The notes under the pieces are model-generated. The model ran no database searches and was not told the DNA's origin. It saw nothing but the letters and a program-made list of their open reading frames with translations. The position numbers and the translations under genes are program-made. This document shows positions 41,158 through 47,321 of a stretch of DNA of 47,321 bases, one piece after another; position 1 is the stretch's first letter; every line of letters begins with the position of its first letter. Source of the DNA: Deltaproteobacteria bacterium (GTDB taxonomy: Bacteria > Desulfobacterota > Binatia > Binatales > Binataceae); contig JAJXZF010000017.1 in assembly GCA_021780225.1 (NCBI GenBank), positions 77,152 to 124,472 on the forward strand. The letters are read 5' to 3'.

Positions 41158-42741
41158 ATGAATCGACCGGAGACTCGACTATCTGAGCGATGCCGGCCAG
41201 CGTATTTGGCCGGATTCGCGACATTGGCAATTTGTTTCCTGGCTGCGAGTTCGGCGTTGGCCGGGGGCGTGTCCCATCCGAATCTCATCAAGCGCAACAC
41301 TTGCAGCGCGTCCGACTACGGCGCTGTCTGGGTGACGGTCAGCGACGTTCAGGCGCACATGGGAAAGAGCGGATGGGTCGATTTGACGCCGGCGTTGGCG
41401 ACGGCGCCGATGCAGGTCAATCTACTCGACGCCACCTCGACCGACTGCTTCCTCGCCTCGCTCGGCTACACCTCGGGATTGCCGGTGGGCCGTTATCAGC
41501 AGATTCGCATCATGCTTTGGGACAACGTCGGACCCGGCAAAGGCCGCGGCAAAGGTAATGGTAAAGGCAAAGGCGGCGGTTCAGTGACGCCTCCGGCGAC
41601 GAATAACTGCTCGTCGGTTGGAACCTACGATTGCGTGCAGCTCGCCGACGGCAGCTTTGATCCGTTGTTCGTCAATGCCGAGACGCATACCGGCTTGCGC
41701 ATTCCGCCCGGACAGATCGCCCGCGGCGGCTTGGACGTCACCACCGGCGAAGTGCTCGACCTCGATTTGGATTTCGACGTCTGCAGCTCGGTGGTCGAAG
41801 CCGGCCATAGCGGCAAGTTCATGCTCAAGCCCGTGCTTAATCATGGCGAGGCTGACGTGAGTCCGCTCCTGAACGGCACGGTCGATGTGGGAACGAACAA
41901 CTCCGGAACCATCACGTCGAACGCCAATTTGCCGGTGCCCGGCGCCAACGTCTATCTTGAAAGCCAGACGCCGGCCAACGGCGTGACGATCTATCCGCCC
42001 ACGACGCCAACCACCGCGCCGGTCGAAAACCTGGTCGCCACCACGACCACGTTCGCGGACGGCGGCTTCGCCTTCTGCGCGCCCGCCGTTGGCACGTATG
42101 AAATCGTGAGCGACGCCGATCCGATGCCTAACGACACCAACGCATCGAACGCGACAATCACGACTGCTGTGGATATGACCTTGGAAGGCGCGACTGCGGG
42201 CACGATTCCGTTGCTTGATGACAGTACGAGCGCGGCGCTGCTCGAATCCACCTTCACGACGGCGAATACGACGACGCCGCCCGGCGCCGGCGACCTGATC
42301 ACGTTTGGCGGAACGCAGCCCTTCACCAACGCCTCGAGCGTCTCGGTGCAGGCGGTCGTGCCGCCGCTTGCCGGCACGCTGCCGATGTTGGCGAATGGCG
42401 CGGCGTTGCCGGTGGTCGCCACCGCGTCTTCTCCGGCGGTTGAAGACTGCCCGAACATCACGCCGGCTCCGACCTGCCCGACCGGCACGAACTGCGCCTG
42501 CTTCACGCTCGCGCTGCCGAACAGCAATCCTGTTATCGGCGCGGCAGGTGGAACGTACGCGGCCCCGGCTGCAAACCCGCCCGCCTACTCCGTTGTCGGC
42601 GCGGCGTCGCAGCTCAACGGCAGCGGAACGGCGGAATGCGATCCGTCGGCGTTAATCACCAACCCGGCGGTACCGATCGCGCTGGCCACGAATCCGTTCT
42701 TTCCGCCGCCGCCGCTGCTGGCGTTCACCGGATGCGATTGA
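41158..42741 (+). CDS. Secreted DUF4382-type protein with a Gly/Lys-rich linker
   Basis: A 527-residue exported protein. The signal peptide is AYLAGFATLAICFLAASSALA, cut after about residue 35. Residues 40-240 resemble DUF4382 domains (YGAVWVTVSDVQAHMGKSGWVDLTP, LPVGRYQQIRIMLWD, later GLRIPPGQIARGGLDV), proteins predicted to be beta-rich with carbohydrate-binding similarity. A KGRGKGNGKGKGGG linker interrupts the first domain near residue 125. The middle (about 250-345) looks like a carboxypeptidase-regulatory or CNA-B-like repeat (GANVYLESQ ... FADGGFAFCAPAVGTYEIVS), and the end holds several cysteines. GGAGGAG precedes the ATG. Function unknown; surface location is likely. Confidence 0.75.
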   Translation: MNRPETRLSERCRPAYLAGFATLAICFLAASSALAGGVSHPNLIKRNTCSASDYGAVWVTVSDVQAHMGKSGWVDLTPALATAPMQVNLLDATSTDCFLASLGYTSGLPVGRYQQIRIMLWDNVGPGKGRGKGNGKGKGGGSVTPPATNNCSSVGTYDCVQLADGSFDPLFVNAETHTGLRIPPGQIARGGLDVTTGEVLDLDLDFDVCSSVVEAGHSGKFMLKPVLNHGEADVSPLLNGTVDVGTNNSGTITSNANLPVPGANVYLESQTPANGVTIYPPTTPTTAPVENLVATTTTFADGGFAFCAPAVGTYEIVSDADPMPNDTNASNATITTAVDMTLEGATAGTIPLLDDSTSAALLESTFTTANTTTPPGAGDLITFGGTQPFTNASSVSVQAVVPPLAGTLPMLANGAALPVVATASSPAVEDCPNITPAPTCPTGTNCACFTLALPNSNPVIGAAGGTYAAPAANPPAYSVVGAASQLNGSGTAECDPSALITNPAVPIALATNPFFPPPPLLAFTGCD

Positions 42742-42770
42742 TCGGTTAACCACGGCTCTTTGCTGACATC

Positions 42771-42808
42771 AACGGCGGCGGAATCTCCGGATTCCGCCGC
42801 CGTTGCTT
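42771..42808 (+). terminator. Rho-independent terminator with a 15-bp perfect stem
   Basis: AACGGCGGCGGAATC (42771-42785) pairs exactly with GATTCCGCCGCCGTT (42790-42804) across TCCG and is followed by GCTTTTGG. It ends the DUF4382 gene, ahead of the convergent AI-2E gene. Confidence 0.9.
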
Positions 42809-42866
42809 TTGGATTAAATGATCGAAAGGTTCGCGCGCCCGACACGGCCGCCGTCTGCGATTGGCG

Positions 42867-44021
42867 TCAATCGGCCAGTTGCGTGCTCCACTCGTCGAGC
42901 AGCGCATAGCCGACCGCCAGCAGCGTCGGACCAAGGAAGACGCCGATAAATCCGAATGCGAGCGCGCCGCCGAGCACGCCGAACAGCACGATCAGGAACG
43001 GCGCGCCGCCCGTCCGCGCGATCAGGTAGGGCTTCAGCACGTGGTCGACCAGGCTGCCGCTGATGGTCATCCATGCCGCCAGAAAAATCGCCCACGCGTG
43101 CTGGTCCTGGAAATAGAGCCAGATCGCCGCGGGACCCCACAGCAGCAGCGGACCCATCGGCACGAACGCGAGGATGAAGGCGCCGAACCCGAGCAGCGGC
43201 GCTCCCGGCACGCCGGCGATTAAAAAGCCCAGCCCGCCGAGCGCGCCCTGAATCAGCGACGTGCCGATCACGCCGTAAACCACGCCCCTGACCGTATCGT
43301 GCGCGACCGTCAGCAGATGCTCGCCGCGCGCGCCGGCAAGCTGAATCGCAAGGTTGCGCAGGCGGGCGGCCGCGGCTTCGCCGTCGCGAAACAGAAAAAA
43401 ACAGATCAGCAGGCTCAGCGTGATATCGAGCAGGCCGTGCCCGATCGCTTTGCCGAGATCGAGCGCATACTCGCGCAGCGGTTTGACAAGCGCGTGGACC
43501 GCGTCAGCGCGCGCGGCGGGATCGGTCGCGAGGCGATTGAGGTAGTCATGAAGATGGAAGCCCAGCACCGGGATGTCGCTGATCCAGGCCGGAGGTTCGC
43601 GCGGACCCTGCTCGAAGCCGTTGCGAATCACGCTGGCCACGGCGCTTACGTTTTCCGCAAGGCCGTTGCCGACGGCGACGAAGGGCGCAACGATGACCGA
43701 CGCCAGCGCCAGCGTCATCACCAGCGCCGCGAGCGTCGCGCGGCCGCCCATCAGGATGGTCAGCCGGCCGAACAGCACCCAGGTCGAAAACGTCAGGATC
43801 GCCGCCCAGAGAATCGCGGTGGCGAAAGGCAGCAGCACCAGCGCGCATCCGGCGACCACCAGCGCGAGAATCGCGATCGCGATGACCGTGTGGATCATCT
43901 GCGCGGCCGATTCGCCTTTGGTCGAGGGTGGTTGCTGGCCGGCGGGCGTTGGCGCTCCGGGCGCCGCGGCGGCCGTCCGGTGGGTTTTGCTCGCCTTGGA
44001 CACGCAGGCCAAGCCTGTCAT
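42867..44021 (-). CDS. AI-2E family (PerM/YdiK) membrane permease
   Basis: A 384-residue membrane protein. A proline/alanine-rich N-terminus (about 40 residues) is followed by the eight-helix pattern of the AI-2E family: an opening IHTVIAIAILALVVAGCALV and LLPFATAILWAAIL, a central soluble region (about 120-210), and the C-terminal PLLGFGAFILAFVPMGPLLLWGPAAIW, LVDHVLKPYLIAR and FIGVFLGPTLLAVGYALL blocks. ATG 44021 is taken as the start, though the later ATG before IHTVI (about residue 42) is also plausible. The family includes autoinducer-2 exporters and Na+/H+ antiporters, so substrate is open. Confidence 0.88.
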   Translation of the reverse strand: MTGLACVSKASKTHRTAAAAPGAPTPAGQQPPSTKGESAAQMIHTVIAIAILALVVAGCALVLLPFATAILWAAILTFSTWVLFGRLTILMGGRATLAALVMTLALASVIVAPFVAVGNGLAENVSAVASVIRNGFEQGPREPPAWISDIPVLGFHLHDYLNRLATDPAARADAVHALVKPLREYALDLGKAIGHGLLDITLSLLICFFLFRDGEAAAARLRNLAIQLAGARGEHLLTVAHDTVRGVVYGVIGTSLIQGALGGLGFLIAGVPGAPLLGFGAFILAFVPMGPLLLWGPAAIWLYFQDQHAWAIFLAAWMTISGSLVDHVLKPYLIARTGGAPFLIVLFGVLGGALAFGFIGVFLGPTLLAVGYALLDEWSTQLAD

Positions 44022-44089
44022 CGCGTGCGGCCGTTGACAACCATTTTGGCGTCATCGCGCGGCCGCGGCGGCGCCGAGATGCGCGGGCG

Positions 44090-46201
44090 TTATCGCGGCG
44101 CGGGCGGAAGCGGCGGTGGTTTCGCGATAGCGAGTTCGGCCGGACTGAACCCGACGACCATCAGGCGCATGAACCGGTCGCCGCGCGGCTGCGCGCCGAG
44201 CCGATGCGGGTACGGAAAATAGACGGGATTCCCGGCTGCCTGGTACAGCCGCGCGAGCGACGCGAGGGCGTCCCACGTGCCGACCACACCCACGCCGACC
44301 GCATCGTTCGGCAGCGGTCCCAGAAACAGGCCGTTCGAGGTGCGCGGATCGGGATCGTTCGCGGTATGCGCCGGCAGCAGCCCCGCTTCCTCCGCACGCA
44401 TCGGCGTCAACCGCGCGGCGGAGCGGTTCGCCGCGAGCCATCGTTGTCCCGCCGCGAGCATCTGCGCGAAGCGCTGCGCATCCGATCGGCGCTCCATCGC
44501 AAGCGCGCCAACGCCCCGCCATCGCGCCAGATCGGAATCCGGCAGACGGTAAATCGCGACGCCGCCGCGGCTTTCGGATTCGATTCCGAGCGCGTCCAGC
44601 AGTGGCCTCCATGCGGAAAGATCGCGCTCGTCGATAATGATCGCGCGTACCTGATGGTTCGCCGCGAAGACGTGGAACTGATCCGCAAAATCGGGAATCA
44701 CGCTCTGCCGCAGCATCGCGTTGACCGCCGGCCAGCTTTGAAATTCGCGCGGCGTGATGCTGGTCCATCCGCCCGCCATCCGGAAATACATCCCGGATAG
44801 CGCCTGCCAGAGCATGCTTGGACCGCGCGCGCCGTAGGGCAGCGCGACGACGATTTCGCCCGGCCGCAGCGTCTGGCGATCTCCGCCGTTTGCGAAAAAC
44901 GCGGGCAAATCGACCGGCGTGGCGCGGGCGACGCGCCCCGGACTTGGCGCCATGAAGAGCGCGATCGCGGCGAGCGCGCCGATTTTCGCGCCGCGTCCGA
45001 CGTCCGCATCCGCGAACCAAAGCGCCGCGACGATCGCCAGCGCGAGATCGGCATAAATTGCGAAGCGCGCGGGAAGCGCGTTGTCGATGAGCGGCAGGTG
45101 GCGCGCGATCTTCCACGGCATCGGAATGGTTTCGGCGCCGGCCAGATGCAGGCGCGGACCGAGCGCCGCCACGGCGGCGATTGCGGCGCTCCAAACCAGC
45201 ACGCGGGCGCGCGTTTCCCCGCGATGCGCCCGCAGGTGAAGAATCGCGATTACGATCAGCGGCAGGCCGAGGTAGCCGCAGGTATCGACCATCCGGCCCG
45301 GAAACCGATGCGAAAGATCGGCGAGCGGCGGCAGTTGGCCGATCCAGTTTGACGGAGTCGGAACAATAAAATTGAGCAGATCGGCCGAATAGGCGCCGGG
45401 GGAATTGATCGCCGAACGCGGATGGCCGGGGCGGAAAAAAAAGTGGATATACGGCGAAACCGCCGCGCCGGCAATCGCGTATGCGGCGGCGAGCGGCGCC
45501 GCCAGCGCGCGAATCCGCGCGCGGCCGGCGTTATCGCCGAGCCGGTAGCCGAGCGCGATCGCGATCGCGCCGAAGAAGGTCAGCGTGGCGATAATTTCGA
45601 GCGAAATCAGAAACGTCGCGGCGAGCGTCGCCGCCAGCGCGAGCGCGAAGGCGGCCGCGCCAAGCTCGCCGTCCAGTCGGCGGATCGCAAGATGGACGGC
45701 GAGCGGAATCGTGAAGATCAGAATCAGCACCAGATGCGCGCTGAGCTCGACCAGCATATATCCCGAAAAGGCGAAGATCGCGCCGCCTGCGAAGGCCGGC
45801 AGCCATCGCCCGCAAATTCGCCGGCAGAGCAAAAACGCGGTCCATCCGGCCAGCGCCGGAGCGAGCACGCACAGCAGGTTGTACGACGCCACCGGGCCGA
45901 AGCGCGTGGTGATCGGCGCCGCGGCGAACGCGGCGAGCGGCATCCCGGTGGTCCAGGTGAGGTTGAAACCGGCCGGCGCCCACAACAGATCGGTGACGAA
46001 GGGATTCAAATGATGCGCGAGCGCGTGCGGCCACCATACGAGGAACCACATGTAGACCGTCGGATCCTCGCTGACGCCGATATACGCTGATGAAGGATGG
46101 GCGAGCACGGCGCGGCCGAAGAGCGTCGCCGAGACGGCGAAATAGATGGCGAAGGCGGCCAGGCCGAAGCGATCGCGGCGCGGAAAGTGCTTGGTGGTCA
46201 A
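44090..46201 (-). CDS. Large polytopic membrane protein, GT-C-like
   Basis: A 703-residue protein with about 11 helices in its first 430 residues and a soluble C-terminal domain of about 250 residues. The first extracytoplasmic loop (GVSEDPTVYMWFLVWWPHAL) and the following NPFVTDLLWAPAGFNL resemble the acidic-site loops of GT-C glycosyltransferases. Several aromatic and histidine-rich segments (FRPGHPRSAINSPGAYSADL, NFIVPTPSNWIG) are typical of these enzymes in undecaprenyl-linked glycan assembly. It is divergent from a methyltransferase gene, an arrangement often seen in envelope polysaccharide loci. The exact sugar and acceptor are unknown. Confidence 0.7.
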   Translation of the reverse strand: MTTKHFPRRDRFGLAAFAIYFAVSATLFGRAVLAHPSSAYIGVSEDPTVYMWFLVWWPHALAHHLNPFVTDLLWAPAGFNLTWTTGMPLAAFAAAPITTRFGPVASYNLLCVLAPALAGWTAFLLCRRICGRWLPAFAGGAIFAFSGYMLVELSAHLVLILIFTIPLAVHLAIRRLDGELGAAAFALALAATLAATFLISLEIIATLTFFGAIAIALGYRLGDNAGRARIRALAAPLAAAYAIAGAAVSPYIHFFFRPGHPRSAINSPGAYSADLLNFIVPTPSNWIGQLPPLADLSHRFPGRMVDTCGYLGLPLIVIAILHLRAHRGETRARVLVWSAAIAAVAALGPRLHLAGAETIPMPWKIARHLPLIDNALPARFAIYADLALAIVAALWFADADVGRGAKIGALAAIALFMAPSPGRVARATPVDLPAFFANGGDRQTLRPGEIVVALPYGARGPSMLWQALSGMYFRMAGGWTSITPREFQSWPAVNAMLRQSVIPDFADQFHVFAANHQVRAIIIDERDLSAWRPLLDALGIESESRGGVAIYRLPDSDLARWRGVGALAMERRSDAQRFAQMLAAGQRWLAANRSAARLTPMRAEEAGLLPAHTANDPDPRTSNGLFLGPLPNDAVGVGVVGTWDALASLARLYQAAGNPVYFPYPHRLGAQPRGDRFMRLMVVGFSPAELAIAKPPPLPPAPR

Positions 46202-46384
46202 TCGGAGTCACCTGCAATAGGCGTGGACGCGGCGCTCGCGCGCCGGATTGCGCCTCAGCTTAAACCGCCGCCGCAATCGCTCCAAGCGCGGACGGCGTAC
46301 CGCGAGCGCCATCCGCGCGAAAAAATGCGACGCTCGCATGCGAATCTCGCGGAGGCGCCGAAAGAGAGTAAGATCGGTCACTCG

Positions 46385-47143
46385 ATGGAAACTGAAACCG
46401 AGCTGGTGCGGCTGCTGGAGACGCTTTACGCGTCGAAAAATCCGACCCGGCGCTGGCTGCATTGCACGCGGCGCGATTGGATCGTCGCCAAATTGCAGGA
46501 GCGCGCTCGGGCCGGAGCGCGGCGCGCGCTGGAAGTCGGTTTCGGCGCCGGAGTCTATCTTGACGCGCTGGCGCGGATCTTCGCGGAGGCGACCGCGACC
46601 GACGTCGCCGATGGAAATCTGCGGCACGCCGCGACGCTTGCGGCGCGCCATCCGAATCTCGCTCTTTTGCGCGACGATATCCTCAAAACCGCGCTGCCCG
46701 AGCACGCCTTCGACGTGATCCTTTGCAGCGAAGTGATCGAGCATTTTCCGGATTCCGCCGGCGCGCTCGCCGCCATGCGCCGCCTGATCGCGCCGGGCGG
46801 AACCTTGATTCTTTCCACGCCGCAGCGTTACAGCCTGCTCGAAATCGCGTGCCGGGTCGCGCTGATGCCCGGCGTGATCGAGCTGGTCCGCCGGATTTAC
46901 GGCGAAGCGATATTTGAAACCGGCCATATCAATTTGCTGACGGCGCGCGCTGTCAACGAACAGATCGTTGGCGCCGGATTTCGCGTCCGCGAGCGATTCA
47001 GCAGCGGGATGTATCTGCCGATCGTCGCCGAGTTCGGCGGCGAAAGCGGCCTCAGGCTGGAGCGATGGCTCGAAAACCGGGCGCGCGGCGGGCGTATGGA
47101 TTGGATGCTCTGGACGCAATATTACGTCGCCGAACCGATGTGA
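46385..47143 (+). CDS. SAM-dependent methyltransferase (class I)
   Basis: A 252-residue Rossmann-fold methyltransferase. Motif I is ALEVGFGAGVYLDAL (about residue 48), the acidic loop is ATATDVADGNL, motif II/post-I DVILCSEVIEHFPD and motif III GGTLILSTPQ follow at about 112 and 137. A basic, aromatic-rich N-terminus (RRWLHCTRRDWIV) precedes it. The start is the ATG at 46385; the frame is open much further upstream but runs through unrelated sequence. It resembles methyltransferases of polysaccharide or lipid modification. It is convergent with a partial gene at the window edge. Confidence 0.88.
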   Translation: METETELVRLLETLYASKNPTRRWLHCTRRDWIVAKLQERARAGARRALEVGFGAGVYLDALARIFAEATATDVADGNLRHAATLAARHPNLALLRDDILKTALPEHAFDVILCSEVIEHFPDSAGALAAMRRLIAPGGTLILSTPQRYSLLEIACRVALMPGVIELVRRIYGEAIFETGHINLLTARAVNEQIVGAGFRVRERFSSGMYLPIVAEFGGESGLRLERWLENRARGGRMDWMLWTQYYVAEPM

Positions 47144-47155
47144 TGGCCGCCGGCG

Positions 47156-47321
47156 TCATCCCGGCGGCGGACTCAATTTGAGCAGCACGCGCGACCCGGC
47201 CGAATCGACCGGCGCGGATTCGAGAAGCGGCGCGTAGCAGGCTCGATTGGCGGGAGCGGCGGCCATGAAATCGGACTTGCGCGCGACGACGAAACGCGGC
47301 GCATCGGGGCCGCAGCGCAGG
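47156..47321 (-). CDS. 3' end of an unidentified gene running off the window
   Basis: Fifty-four codons end in TGA at 47158-47156 and continue beyond the right edge. The visible end (FVVARKSDFMAAAPANRACY ... SAGSRVLLKLSPPPG) has normal coding composition and no similarity strong enough to name. It lies 12 bases after the methyltransferase stop in convergent orientation. Confidence 0.55.
   Translation of the reverse strand, partial: LRCGPDAPRFVVARKSDFMAAAPANRACYAPLLESAPVDSAGSRVLLKLSPPPG

Noticed and set aside
46097-46384. Upstream extension of the methyltransferase frame to 46097
   Set aside because: It overlaps the divergent membrane-protein gene and is not methyltransferase-like; the family sequence starts at 46385.

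Overview
The window is a high-GC bacterial chromosome segment with a conventional, tightly packed gene order. Coding strands carry GCG/CGC/GAC-rich third positions, many genes abut or overlap by ATGA or TGATG, and there are no phage, insertion-sequence, rRNA or tRNA genes. The gene mix is: SelB and a selenocysteine-containing SelD, ThyX in place of ThyA, class 2 PyrD, aerobic-type CoxD/CoxE, EthD and limonene-epoxide-hydrolase folds, and a NitT/TauT-type ABC transporter. This suits an uncultured soil or sediment lineage of the old 'deltaproteobacterial' neighbourhood, for example Candidatus Binatota. That placement is an inference from gene content and composition, not something the sequence proves.

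Layout. 1-5.4 kb: glycolate-oxidase-type FAD protein (cut by the window edge) divergent from a class V glyoxylate aminotransferase, then a HemJ/CopD-like membrane protein, an MFS exporter and an acetyl-CoA hydrolase/transferase family enzyme. 5.4-6.25 kb: an FtsB-like gene and, divergent from it, a very short, strongly promoted transcription unit encoding a 36-residue lysine-rich peptide and ending in a perfect terminator. 6.5-14.6 kb: hotdog thioesterase, ODP/flavodiiron-type metallo-beta-lactamase protein, ZIP metal transporter, guaB, ddl-rdgB, an MscS channel with a cyclic-nucleotide domain, and a tandem EthD protein. 14.7-18.7 kb: a four-gene minus-strand run (FecR protein, CHASE2 adenylate/guanylate cyclase, then two AT-richer unknown genes). 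18.8-23.3 kb: CoxE/CoxD pair; UDG family 5, a zinc-ribbon protein and a small membrane protein; a 64-bp palindrome; thyX. 23.4-31 kb: pyrD, rhodanese, pyroglutamyl peptidase, a frame-disrupted cyclase-family gene, a beta-propeller protein, a DUF2231-like protein and a GT39-type membrane protein. 31.2-34.6 kb: ABC permease, ATPase and a detached ATPase-associated domain, then an epoxide-hydrolase-like gene. 34.7-40.8 kb: selB, a winged-helix AAA ATPase, a WYL regulator, and selD with an in-frame UGA. 41.1-47.3 kb: secreted DUF4382 protein, AI-2E family permease, two envelope glycan-type membrane proteins and a methyltransferase.

How the genes fit together. SelD (selenophosphate synthesis) and SelB (Sec-specific elongation factor) are two of the four parts of selenocysteine insertion, and SelD itself appears to need the system for its own synthesis because codon 26 is UGA followed by a bacterial SECIS-like hairpin. 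guaB, rdgB, thyX, pyrD and the UDG are nucleotide synthesis and housecleaning genes scattered through the window. The FecR and CHASE2-cyclase genes look like an envelope-sensing cyclic-nucleotide module, and the nearby MscS channel has a cNMP-binding domain that could respond to it. The items most worth a second look are the selenocysteine selD, the lysine-rich micropeptide transcript, the divergent winged-helix AAA ATPase/WYL pair, and two promoters placed so close to their start codons that leaderless mRNAs are predicted.
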